Positions 38,504 to 48,700 of a stretch of 64,000 bases of DNA are shown here, in pieces. The notes under the pieces are model-generated. The model saw nothing but the letters and a program-made list of their open reading frames with translations. It was not told the DNA's origin and made no database searches. The DNA comes from Fidelibacterota bacterium (GTDB lineage: Bacteria; Marinisomatota; Marinisomatia; Marinisomatales; S15-B10). The position numbers were made by a program, and so were the translations under genes. How positions within the stretch are numbered: position 1 is the stretch's first letter; each line of letters begins with the position of its first letter. The stretch covers positions 21,030 to 85,029 of the forward strand of contig PAYY01000031.1 of assembly GCA_002715465.1 (NCBI GenBank). Reading direction: 5' to 3'.

Positions 38504-39819
38504 AAAAAGAATTAAAAATTTTAGGAGGAGGTCCATCAGGTTTAGCAGTTGGATTTTATGCAAAGAGAAGAAATATTAAATTTAGAATTCATGAGAGTAT
38601 AGATCGTATAGGTGGAAATTGTAAAACTTATTCGCATGGAAATTTTAAATATGATAGTGGTGCACATAGGTTTCATGACAAAAATAAAGAAATAACAAAA
38701 GATATTAAATTATTGCTTGATGAAGACCTTAAAAAAGTTAATAGTCCAAGCAAAATTTATCACGATGGATTATTTTACTATTTTCCCATTCAAATAAATG
38801 ATATAATAAAAAAATTAGGTTATAGAAAATTTTTTAAAGTTGCGTATGAAATTATTGGCCTAAAAGGAGATAAGGATGATATAAGTTTTAAAAATTATGC
38901 TTATAACAAATATGGTAAAACCTTATCAAATTTGTTTTTAATTAATTATACTGAAAAACTGTGGGGAAGAGATTCAAATGTCTTAGATAAAAGTATTGCT
39001 GGTGATAGGTTGAAAAAATTAACTGTAATATCTACATTAAATAAAATAATAAAATCGTCCTCATCTAAATTTACGCATTACGAAGGATCCTTTTATTATC
39101 CAAAGCATGGATATGGGTCAATATTTGATAAAATTTTACTAAATATTGGTAAAGCTAATGTTAAGTTTAATTCTAGAATAATTAATTTTGAGCATAATGA
39201 GACAGAAATAATTAATTATTCAGATGAGAATGAAACCTATTATCCTGACCATATTATAAGTACTCTTCCTCTTAATTTAATGGTTAGTATGTTTACTCCA
39301 AAGCCACCAGAAAAAATAATTCAAGCTGCAAAAAAAATAAAATTTCGTTCATTAAAACTTTTTATTATTTTTTTGGACACTCCATTTATTACAAAAAATG
39401 CTTCGATATATTTTCCAGAAAAAAAATTTCCATTTACACGTATTTATGAACCAAAAAATAGGAGCAAAAGTCTTGCACCCTCTAATCAGACTTCTATTGT
39501 TGTAGAAGTACCCTTTAATAATGATAAAGATAAAAAAAAGAGTCCTATTGAGTCAGATGATGAAAAATATAAAAGAATTTGTGCACTTCTAGAAAAAGAA
39601 GGTTTTTTTTCAAAAAGTCAAATTTTGGATCATAGAGTTTTAACAATGAAAAATGCCTATCCAATTATTGAAACAAATATTAATATTGAATTAAACGAAT
39701 TAACAAAATATTTTAATAGTTTCAAGAATCTTAATCTTATTGGTAGAAATTCTCTTTTTAAATATATTCATACGCACAAGATTTTTTATGATGCAAAAAT
39801 TTTAGTGAATAATATTTGA
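38500..39819 (+). CDS. FAD-dependent amine-oxidase/protoporphyrinogen-oxidase-like flavoprotein
   Basis: 439 residues. The dinucleotide-binding motif is GGGPSG (9-14), then DRIGGNCKTY, YDSGAHRFHD and NYTEKLWG, as in COG1232 flavoproteins found in surface-polysaccharide clusters and related to UDP-galactopyranose mutase and phytoene desaturase. The C-terminal FAD segment is present (LIGRNSLFKYIHTHK). It is coupled to the glycosyltransferase-like gene, which argues for sugar or lipid modification. Ferrochelatase lies next to it but on the other strand, so a heme-pathway role (HemY-like) is possible but less supported. Confidence 0.7.
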   Translation: MKKELKILGGGPSGLAVGFYAKRRNIKFRIHESIDRIGGNCKTYSHGNFKYDSGAHRFHDKNKEITKDIKLLLDEDLKKVNSPSKIYHDGLFYYFPIQINDIIKKLGYRKFFKVAYEIIGLKGDKDDISFKNYAYNKYGKTLSNLFLINYTEKLWGRDSNVLDKSIAGDRLKKLTVISTLNKIIKSSSSKFTHYEGSFYYPKHGYGSIFDKILLNIGKANVKFNSRIINFEHNETEIINYSDENETYYPDHIISTLPLNLMVSMFTPKPPEKIIQAAKKIKFRSLKLFIIFLDTPFITKNASIYFPEKKFPFTRIYEPKNRSKSLAPSNQTSIVVEVPFNNDKDKKKSPIESDDEKYKRICALLEKEGFFSKSQILDHRVLTMKNAYPIIETNINIELNELTKYFNSFKNLNLIGRNSLFKYIHTHKIFYDAKILVNNI

Positions 39820-39854
39820 TATCTTTTTATTAATTCACTAAAGTCAAAAAATAG

Positions 39855-40865
39855 TTACTTATTAATTAATTCTTCTAATAACTCAATAAAAAACGAATTA
39901 TTATTTAAGCAAGGTATGTAATTAAAACTTATCCCACCAGATTCCAAGAAAGATTTTCTCCCTCTAATATTAATTTCCTCTAATGTTTCGAGACAGTCGG
40001 CAATAAATGAAGGACAAATTACTGCAATATTTTTTGAAGTTGATTTACCTAATTTTATAAATTCTTTATCTGTATATGGTTTCAACCACCGGGGGTCTAT
40101 AATTGATACTCTTGATTGAAATGTGACATCCCAAATATCATTATCTAAATTTAGATATTCTGCTACTAATTTAGATGTTGTGAAAACATTTGATCGGTAG
40201 CAGTTTTCAGATGTTAAACAATTTATTTGACAACAATCACTATTAATTAAACAATGATTCCCAATTAAATCTGATTTTTTAATATGTCTTTCTGGTATTC
40301 CATGGTAACTAAAAATTATTTTATCTGGATTTTTATTTAAAAATGGTTTTATAGTTTCGCTTAAAGCAAAAATATACTTTGGGTTATCATAAAAAGGTTT
40401 AACATACTTAAAATCTAAATCACTATATATTGTTTCAACTATTCTATTAAACTCTAATTCTGTTGATACAGTTGTTGACATTGCATGATGAGGATATAAT
40501 GGAATTACAACTAATTCTTTTATACCTTTATTTTTAATATTTTTTATTTGAGATTCTATAGAAGGCTCCTGATAACGCATGGCGATTTTAACCTTCAATC
40601 CTGTTTTTTTCATTAATGAATTCGCTATCAATTTCGTATTGTTAATTAAAGGTGATCCTGCCTTTGTCCATATTTGTTCATAGGCTTCTTTAGCTTGTTT
40701 TGGTCTAAATGGTAGAATAAAAGATCTTAGTATAAATTGTTGTATATATTTTGGTAGATCTATGACGTGATCATCGGATAAAAATTCATTTAAGTATTTT
40801 CTTATATGTTTTATTGATAAGGATTTTGGTGAACCTAAATTAATTAATAATATCTCTTTATCCAT
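39855..40865 (-). CDS. hemH: Ferrochelatase
   Basis: Inserts Fe2+ into porphyrin (or coproporphyrin) in the last part of heme synthesis. It has 336 residues, with LLINLGSPKS at the start, the catalytic His in SYHGIPERH and a second conserved region VIPLYPHHAMSTTVSTE. After the catalytic His there is a Cys-rich insertion (HCLINSDCCQINCLTSENCY), recalling ferrochelatases with an internal [2Fe-2S] cluster and some Bacteroidetes homologues. It starts on the base before the DUF454 gene's end, so the two form an operon. Confidence 0.95.
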   Translation of the reverse strand: MDKEILLINLGSPKSLSIKHIRKYLNEFLSDDHVIDLPKYIQQFILRSFILPFRPKQAKEAYEQIWTKAGSPLINNTKLIANSLMKKTGLKVKIAMRYQEPSIESQIKNIKNKGIKELVVIPLYPHHAMSTTVSTELEFNRIVETIYSDLDFKYVKPFYDNPKYIFALSETIKPFLNKNPDKIIFSYHGIPERHIKKSDLIGNHCLINSDCCQINCLTSENCYRSNVFTTSKLVAEYLNLDNDIWDVTFQSRVSIIDPRWLKPYTDKEFIKLGKSTSKNIAVICPSFIADCLETLEEINIRGRKSFLESGGISFNYIPCLNNNSFFIELLEELINK

Positions 40866-41240
40866 TTAATCTCCGGTTTGAATCTCTGGTGGTTCAGGTC
40901 TAGTAATTAAATAAAGGCATAAAGTTATACACGTTATAATTAAAATGATATCAATAAGAGTATTTGATATGAAATGGCATGAAAGATAAAACGATGGAAT
41001 TATAACTAATATTGAAAAAATTTTTGATTTTCTAGTTAAACCTTTATAATCCCGCCAATTTTTTATTATAGTACCAGTTAAATCATTATTTAAGATCCAT
41101 AATTCAAGGCGCTTTGAAGATTTCGAAAAACACCAAGCACTTAATAATAATAGTGGTGTGGTGGGTATTCCGGGGATAATTGTACCAACTAAACCTAATC
41201 CTACGGAAATTAACCCAACTATAAAAAATAAATATTTCAC
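40866..41240 (-). CDS. DUF454 (YbaN-like) inner-membrane protein
   Basis: 124 residues with about three membrane helices. The family signature is LGLVGTIIPGIPTTPLLLLSAWCFSKSS near the N-terminus, followed by WILNNDLTGTIIKNWRD. No biochemical function is established. It is directly upstream of hemH with no gap, so a link to heme or iron is suggested by position. Confidence 0.88.
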   Translation of the reverse strand: MKYLFFIVGLISVGLGLVGTIIPGIPTTPLLLLSAWCFSKSSKRLELWILNNDLTGTIIKNWRDYKGLTRKSKIFSILVIIPSFYLSCHFISNTLIDIILIITCITLCLYLITRPEPPEIQTGD

Positions 41241-41283
41241 AATTAAATTTGAGAAATAATAGATATACGTAAGTATTAAATTT

Positions 41284-42627
41284 TTATTTCAGAATATTAT
41301 TTTGGCGGTATTTTTCTTTATATTTTTCATAGAGAGATTTATGCCTGTCTCCCATATCAATCTTCTTGCCTTGTATATAAACTTGCTCTATTTGTGTTGT
41401 GATTTCTAAAGGATCTCCATCTGAAATTATTAGAGTTGCATCTTTACCCTTTTCTAAAGATCCAACCTGATCAGATATTCCTAATATTTTTGCTGCATTA
41501 AGGGTTAGGGATTTTAATGCTTCATCTTTCGGTAATCCATAAGCTACTGCTTTTGATGCTTCGTATGGAGTGTTACGATGATTTGACGCTCCTCCTGTAG
41601 CCATTGATATAGCAAACTCAACACCTGCTTCATATAATTTTAGAGGACCAGTAAAAGGAGTGTCAAAATCTTCCCACCTTCTTTTGGGAAGAGAGTTTAC
41701 TGTTTCATAGATAACTGGGATTTCATATTTCTTTAATAAATCAGATGCTCGCCAAGCATCGTATCCACCAACAATTATAATTTTTATATTCTGGCGATTT
41801 CCCCATTCAATAGCACTTTGAATTTGTCGAATTTCATTTGCATGCATAAAAATAGGTATTTCACGTCTTAATACAGGAAGCATTGATTCCCATCGTAAGT
41901 CGGTATCAAATAAAGTTCCTCCTGATTGCAGAGAAGCAGCTTTTGCTAAAAGGTAACGTCGTGATTCTTCAAAAACATTGTCAAGTTGATAAAGTATTTT
42001 TTCTCGATGTTCTTTGGCTTCTTCCTCTGTTATTTTATAGTACCTAGAATATGTTCCTCCCATATCTGGCCAGTTAATATGAATACCAACTGGTGCTTTG
42101 AGAGTAGCTGTTTCCCATGTCCAACCATCTAACATCATTATTGCTGAGCTTCCTGAGATAAGTCCTCCTGTTGGACATGAATGAGCAATCAATACTCCAT
42201 TTGAGCGAGTAACTGGAATGATTTCAGAATCAGGGTGGTAAGCTACTTCGGCCCGGACATTAGGATTAATTTCGCCTCTTTCGGAAAAGTCTCTAGTTAC
42301 TGAAACAGCTCCTATTTCTGTTAGTCCCATAATGCTCGAAGCCGCAATGATTCCTGGGTATATTCGTTTTCCTTTAAGATCTATTGTCTGGGTATTACCT
42401 GGAAAATTGGTAATTCGCCGTCCTATAGCTTTAATGATTCCTTTATCGAATAAAATGGCTCCTTTATTAATTTTTCTACTAGAAACAGGATAAATATCAG
42501 CATTTACTAATAAGATAGGATTTTTCTGAGGCGGGGCAGGAATTTGATCAGATGCTATTGTAAATGTGGTGAGAGAGAAAACGAGTTTAATAGTTAATTT
42601 TCTCATTCCATTATTCCTTCGGTACAA
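41284..42627 (-). CDS. Amidohydrolase-fold protein lacking the HxH metal motif, exported
   Basis: 447 residues with a signal peptide (TIKLVFSLTTFTIASD). The fold is recognisable from the N- and C-terminal composite-sheet segments (LKGKRIYPGII; GSLEKGKDATLIISDGDPLEI). Where active members read GxIDxHxH it reads GIIAASSIMG, so the paired metal-binding histidines are absent. It overlaps the end of the preceding amidohydrolase gene by 25 bases. It may be a structural partner or pseudo-enzyme of that protein. Confidence 0.8.
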   Translation of the reverse strand: MYRRNNGMRKLTIKLVFSLTTFTIASDQIPAPPQKNPILLVNADIYPVSSRKINKGAILFDKGIIKAIGRRITNFPGNTQTIDLKGKRIYPGIIAASSIMGLTEIGAVSVTRDFSERGEINPNVRAEVAYHPDSEIIPVTRSNGVLIAHSCPTGGLISGSSAIMMLDGWTWETATLKAPVGIHINWPDMGGTYSRYYKITEEEAKEHREKILYQLDNVFEESRRYLLAKAASLQSGGTLFDTDLRWESMLPVLRREIPIFMHANEIRQIQSAIEWGNRQNIKIIIVGGYDAWRASDLLKKYEIPVIYETVNSLPKRRWEDFDTPFTGPLKLYEAGVEFAISMATGGASNHRNTPYEASKAVAYGLPKDEALKSLTLNAAKILGISDQVGSLEKGKDATLIISDGDPLEITTQIEQVYIQGKKIDMGDRHKSLYEKYKEKYRQNNILK

Positions 42628-45600
42628 CTAAATGGTTTAGAATCAAGGAAAAATAAATCACTTTTTCTGTTCTTATTTGTAGATAATTGATCATCACTTG
42701 AAAGTATTTTCTGGATTAATATATTTCTCTCTTCTTTTACTTTAGCTCTCATTTCTCTATCCTTTGTTAGATCAAAATACTTTTTCCCATCAATCCATGT
42801 TTGTTCACAAACACTATACATTGAAAGTGGGTTACCATTCCAAATAACAAAATCAGCATCTTTCCCAGTTTCTATAGAGCCGACTTTACTATCTATCCCA
42901 AGTTGTATAGCTGGGTTGATTGTAACAAAACGAAGTGCATCTTCTTTTTTCATTGGGCCATATTTGGCTGCCTTTGCTGCTTCTGTATTTAATCTCCTAG
43001 CGAGTTCACCACTATCAGAATTAAAAGAGACAACAACACCAGCTTTTTGCATTAATGGACCATTATAGGGAATGGCATCAATAACTTCAAATTTATAAGC
43101 CCACCAATCTGAAAAGGTTGAGGCACCAGCACCTACTTCAGCGATAGCTTCAGCAATTTTGTACCCCTCGAGTACATGTTGAAATGTTCCAATTTTGAAA
43201 TTGAAATCTTGTGAAATACGTACCAACATCAAGATTTCATCCTGACGGTATGAATGACTATGAACAAGTCTTTGCCCATCTAGAATCTCTACCAGTGCAT
43301 CTAATTCAAGATCGGGGCGGAGTGGTATTCTTCTACTACCCTCTAATCCAAATAACTTCTTTTTTTTATACTCAATTGCGGTTATGAATGCGTCTCGGAT
43401 AACTTGTTCAACACCCATTCTTGTTTCAGGGTATCGTCCCCAACTACGGACTCTTTTAACATTTTCTCCAAGAGCAAATTTGATTCCTTTTGGAGCATCT
43501 TTAAATAATAGATCATCGGGTGCTGACCCCCATCGTAATTTTATGATCGCATTTTGGCCTCCAATAGGATTTGCTGAACCATGTAATATATTAATTGTAG
43601 TTACACCTCCAGCCAATTGCCTATAAATATTAATATCATCACTATTAATAACATCTTGAATTCGAACTTCAGACGTTACGGATTGTGCTCCTTCATTAAT
43701 TGAGAAAGTAGCACTATGACTATGACAATCAATGATGCCAGGCGTCACATGTTTTCCTCTTCCATCAATAGTCACGGTATTTTTTATATTTTTTGAGATT
43801 TTAAGATTTTTTCCAATCTTCCATATTTTTCCTTTCTTGACTAAAAGGTCACTGTCTTCTATCACACCTTCAGAACCCATTGTCCATATTGTAGTATTTT
43901 TAACTAAGATTAAATTTGGTTCAGAAGGGAGATTTTCTAAACCAAATGCTCCTTCTGGATAACGGATTCTAAGCGTACTTGGATTGCTTCTAAAACTTTC
44001 TAGTTTGCTATTGTCTTGCTTAAATGTATTTATTCTTCGAGCAAACCAATCTATTTCTCCTCCATTAGGAGTTCTTCCTTTGCCTTCTGCATAGTCATCT
44101 TTGATCGAACCTGAAAATCGTATTATACCATCTATACCGATGGCTTCTCCTTTCATTAAAAAACTCAACATATTATTGGAAGTCAGTTTTAGAGATCTTA
44201 ACGGGATCGATAGGTTGTTGTTGAATAATTCTCCTAAAGGTTTTGAGCTCTCACCTTTTATATGAAGAGAGTCGATCCTCACATAATCATTAAATCGCCA
44301 TTGCATTACCCAGTCTCCACGTGTATCTGACTCAGGCTTTGATTTGAAAGAGTATTCTATGCCTTTAATCCAGACAGATTCTACATGGCTATTTTTATTG
44401 AAGTAATCTCCATTTGTTACGATAAGATTTGCAATTTTACCTTTTTCAATGGTTCCTAATACTTTGCTAAGGCCAAGCTTTTTTGCTGGAGTTAATGTTA
44501 AAGCTGAAAGTGCATCCTTTTTTGAAAAACCTTTATTCACCATTTTAATAAGATTGTTTTTAAATTGTTTTTGATCTTCAAGGCCATTGGTAGTAAATGC
44601 AAAGGGGATATTTTCTTCAGCTAATTTCTGAGCATTTTCAGGTGCCAAATCCCAATGTCTAAGTTCCTCATTTGAAATTTGTAAAGCAGCTTCCCAAGTA
44701 GAAACATTTGGTTTATCAGGAAAATTAATTGGAAGAATTATAAAACTATTTAATTCTTTAATTTCCTTTAAACGTCTATATTCATAACCACTCCCTTTTA
44801 TCCAGGTAGTTAAATTAAACTCTGCCCCAATATTGCCAGCTCTAAGCGCTCCGAGTTCTTCATCTGTCATAAAAAGAATAGGCTCTTTATTTTCAATGTG
44901 GGAAAGAAGTGTGGCCAATCCTCGATCTTTTTCTGGTTGATTATTTGAGTCTGGGAATCTTTTATAAGTATCCCAAGCTTTTCCATACCATTTTGTATCG
45001 TAAAATGTTTGTCGAATAAGTGCTACAGCACCTAATAATGAGTTTGGATAAATTGGATCACTCCAAATTCCATATTCAAAGCCAATAGACTGAACAGGTC
45101 CTTTTTCAGCTATAACAGAACTTTGAGACCATTTTCCAAGATGTATAAGAGAAGATTTTCCTCGGAAAATTCCGGAACCAGGAACAAGATGTGCTACTGT
45201 GAAGCCAAGGCTTCTAAGAGAATCTGCACTTTCTTCTAAAAGGTTATATTCGTCCAGAACAGAATAATCTGGCCTTACTTTTGGATTCCAGTGAGAGGTA
45301 ATGGTTGCTTTCCTTTTTTGATCATCTTGATTGAGTAAGACTTCTTTGGATTTTTCAGGTCTCTCTAAGTAACTCTCAATAAACCCAGCATATATAGTCT
45401 TTCCAGATAGGTCTATTTCAAAAGCATCATCAGGAACTCGAACCGTTTTGCCTACGGATTCAATAAGTCCTTCACGAATGATAATTTCGCCTGATTCAAT
45501 TATTTCACCTGGTGATGGAATAATCTTAGCACCATGTAGAAAAAAAACATTGGGTGTTTTATGATGGATAGTTTGATCAGGATTGACAGGTTTTACTTGA

Positions 45601-45680
45601 GAATGAAGAAATTTAGGGTGGAAAAAAACCCCAATTATTAATAGATAAGTATAAAGTGATTGAATCATAAGCTTTGGCAA
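42603..45680 (-). CDS. Double amidohydrolase: degenerate N-terminal unit fused to an intact C-terminal unit
   Basis: 1025 residues with a signal peptide. The first unit (about 45-440) has the amidohydrolase frame, but GFIESYLER replaces the HxH motif. The second unit (about 590-1000) keeps the metal set: CHSHS near residue 650, SHSYRQDE, a further His in FQHVLEGYK and an Asp in NSDSGE. It probably hydrolyses cyclic amides or peptides in the periplasm (dihydroorotase/imidazolonepropionase-like group). It is coupled to the shorter amidohydrolase-like protein, giving three tandem folds with one catalytic site. Confidence 0.85.
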   Translation of the reverse strand: MPKLMIQSLYTYLLIIGVFFHPKFLHSQVKPVNPDQTIHHKTPNVFFLHGAKIIPSPGEIIESGEIIIREGLIESVGKTVRVPDDAFEIDLSGKTIYAGFIESYLERPEKSKEVLLNQDDQKRKATITSHWNPKVRPDYSVLDEYNLLEESADSLRSLGFTVAHLVPGSGIFRGKSSLIHLGKWSQSSVIAEKGPVQSIGFEYGIWSDPIYPNSLLGAVALIRQTFYDTKWYGKAWDTYKRFPDSNNQPEKDRGLATLLSHIENKEPILFMTDEELGALRAGNIGAEFNLTTWIKGSGYEYRRLKEIKELNSFIILPINFPDKPNVSTWEAALQISNEELRHWDLAPENAQKLAEENIPFAFTTNGLEDQKQFKNNLIKMVNKGFSKKDALSALTLTPAKKLGLSKVLGTIEKGKIANLIVTNGDYFNKNSHVESVWIKGIEYSFKSKPESDTRGDWVMQWRFNDYVRIDSLHIKGESSKPLGELFNNNLSIPLRSLKLTSNNMLSFLMKGEAIGIDGIIRFSGSIKDDYAEGKGRTPNGGEIDWFARRINTFKQDNSKLESFRSNPSTLRIRYPEGAFGLENLPSEPNLILVKNTTIWTMGSEGVIEDSDLLVKKGKIWKIGKNLKISKNIKNTVTIDGRGKHVTPGIIDCHSHSATFSINEGAQSVTSEVRIQDVINSDDINIYRQLAGGVTTINILHGSANPIGGQNAIIKLRWGSAPDDLLFKDAPKGIKFALGENVKRVRSWGRYPETRMGVEQVIRDAFITAIEYKKKKLFGLEGSRRIPLRPDLELDALVEILDGQRLVHSHSYRQDEILMLVRISQDFNFKIGTFQHVLEGYKIAEAIAEVGAGASTFSDWWAYKFEVIDAIPYNGPLMQKAGVVVSFNSDSGELARRLNTEAAKAAKYGPMKKEDALRFVTINPAIQLGIDSKVGSIETGKDADFVIWNGNPLSMYSVCEQTWIDGKKYFDLTKDREMRAKVKEERNILIQKILSSDDQLSTNKNRKSDLFFLDSKPFSCTEGIME

Positions 45681-45744
45681 TCAATTAAAATAGAAATTAA
45701 GAAATAACAGGCAGATTCTTTCTAATATTTAGTTGATTGTTTTT

Positions 45745-48700
45745 TTAAATAAGTTTTTTAAATCCATAACCCCCGCCACCTGGGGTCTTAATTATAATCC
45801 TATCTCCTGGCTTTACTATTTTATCTACTTTTCCTTTAAGTAATAATTTCTTGCCAGATGCTTTAATTAGACGATTCTTTCCAGCTTTACCAGATTTTCC
45901 ACCGGCCATTCCATAAGGCTGATATTTTCGTCTTTCTGATAGTATTGTCACTTTTCTTTTTTTTAAGAATCGAACTTCGCGTATGGTTCCATCTCCACCA
46001 TTGAATTTCCCAGATCCTCCAGAACCTTTTCGAATTGCATAACGTTCTAACCTGATTTCAGGATAACGAAATTCCAAGATTTCTGGATCTGTAGCAAGTG
46101 TATTTGTCATATGTACTTGGACAGCAGATTCACCATGATTGCCATCAGAAGCACCTGAGCCACCTGCAATAGTTTCATAATATTGTTTTCCCGAACCATC
46201 TAATTTCCCAAAGAGAAAGTTGTTCATAGTTCCTTGTGAAGCTCCTGAAAGACCAAGTGCACCAATAAGAACATCTGTTATCCTTTGAGAAGTTTCTACA
46301 TTTCCTCCAACTACAGCTGCTAAATGATTAGGTCTCAAAAGAGATCCTTTTGGGACAATGATTTGGATTGGGTCAAGGCATCCTGAGTTGAGAGGTATAT
46401 CTTCATCTATCATTAGTCGGAAAACATAAAGTACAGCAGCTTTTGTAACTGCTACGGGAGCATTAAGATTACTTTCTAGTTGAGAACTTGTTCCTGTAAA
46501 ATCAACTATGGCTCTGCAAGAATCAGGAGGTTGGGTACCGCTTTCAATAATTATATTAACTATAATACTTTCGCCACTATCAAGGAAATCTTCAAATGAC
46601 AATTCCATTTTCTCCTTACCATTTAAATATTTATAAAGAGCTCTTCTGACAGCCTTTGAAGCATTAGAACGAATATATTTCATATATGCATGCACAGTTT
46701 TAAGCCCATATTTTTTAATCAATTTTTCTGTCTCAATAATACCCTTATGAACAGCTGCAACTTGCGCTTTTGCGTCTGCGATACGTTCAGGAATATTACG
46801 AGCAGGATAATCTCCGGAAGAAAGAACTTCAATTAATTTTGAGGAACGAAATTTACCTTCTGAAACAAGTTTAAAATTGTCGATTATTACACCTTCATCT
46901 TGAATTGATTTTCCAAATGCAGGCATAGAACCTGGTGTTATACCACCGATATCTGAATGATGACCTCTACTTGCAACAAAGAATACGGGAGTTTTTCCAA
47001 TGAAAAAAACAGGGGAAATAACGGTCAAATCTGGAAGATGAGAACCGCCTCGATGAGGATTATTTATAAGAAATATGTCCCCTCGCTTCATGCTTTTTTT
47101 ATTTTCATCTATAATGGTTTTTACTGATTCGCCCATTGCGCCAAGATGGACAGGCATATGGGGAGCATTTGCCACTAGATTACCTTTTTGATCAAAAATA
47201 GCGCACGAAAAATCAAGCCTCTCTTTGATATTTACAGAATGAGCAGTTCTAGTTAGTATGTGACCCATTTGTTCAGCTATATTCATGAATAGTTTATTGA
47301 AAACTTCCAACATTACAGGATCTTTATTGATCCCAACATGAAATTGTTTTTTGGAAATTTGAGTAAGTATTATATGGCCAAACGAATTAATCTCAGCTTG
47401 AAATTCTGGCTCAATGAGAATAGTTGAGAACTTATCAATTATTATTCCCGGACCAGAGATTTTAAATCCAGGATTAAGTTCTGATAGTTTATACACAGGA
47501 GTATTTATGGATTTCTCTTGAAATCTTACATTAATCGAAGATATTGATGTTGGAAGAAGTGATTCTTTATAGTTTCCAGCTTTTACTTTTTCTTTATAAT
47601 TATCTCCTTGACCTATTACTTCAATCCTAAGGTTAACTACCTCCAAATTCCCCTGGCCAAAAAATCCAAAAAATTTTCTATGAAGTTTGTAAAAATTATT
47701 TTCCATCAACTTGAAGCTACTAAAAGAGATGGTAAGATATTTATTTGTATTTCGTAAGCGAATATCAAGAAATTTTTTAGTTTGAATTTTTGAATTATCA
47801 AATCCCTTTTTTATAAGTTCATTCTTTAGTTTCTGGCTCATTTTATTTAATTGATATTCAAAATAGGCCATATTTTTTTCAATAAATGGTTCCAAAATAG
47901 ACCGAATGGCATATCGTGTTTGATCAGATACGGAAATTCCATATGCTGAAAAAAGACCAGCAAGTGGATGAATTAAAATTTTTTTTATATTAAGTATTTT
48001 TGAAATGCCGCAGACATGTTGTGCAGCTGCACCGCCAAAGGATACAAGTGTATGATTACGTAAATCAAACCCTTTATTTACAGAAATTTCCTTTATTGCC
48101 GAGGCCATGGTTTCATTTGCGATTCGAATGAAACCAAGAGCAACTTCTTCTTCAGACATTGAAGTTTTTGAAGAAGTGTTTATCTCTTTTGTAATTTTCT
48201 TAAAATGAGTATGAGTTTTTCCTAAATCAAGAAATTGGTCATTATTTGGACCGAAAGTTTTAGGGAAGTATTCTGGTAAAATACGCCTAAGCATTAAGTT
48301 AGCATCAGTAAGCGCTAGTTGATCCCCAAGACCATAACATACTGGCCCTGGATTTGCCCCTACTGAATCAGGACCAACTCTCATTTTTTCTCCATCAAAC
48401 CACAGAATAGATCCTCCACCAGCTGCGACAGTATTAATATTTATGCTATTACTTTGAAAGGAAATACCATCTAAAGTAGATTCTTCTAATTTCTCATAAT
48501 CCCCCGCAAATCTTGAAACGTCTGTGGAAGTTCCTCCCATGTCAAAAGAAATACTTTCTGACATCATATTAAGCTCAGATATTTTTGCTGCAGCTATTAC
48601 TCCTCCGGATGGTCCAGACATAATAGCATCTTTACCTTTAAAACCTTCAGCATTAACCAATCCACCAGAACTCTGCATAAACTCTAGAGGAATATTCCCT

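Noticed and set aside
38500..39819. Protoporphyrinogen oxidase (HemY) partner for the adjacent ferrochelatase
   Set aside because: It is on the other strand and coupled to a glycosyltransferase-like gene; its motifs fit polysaccharide-cluster flavoproteins better, so the name was not given.
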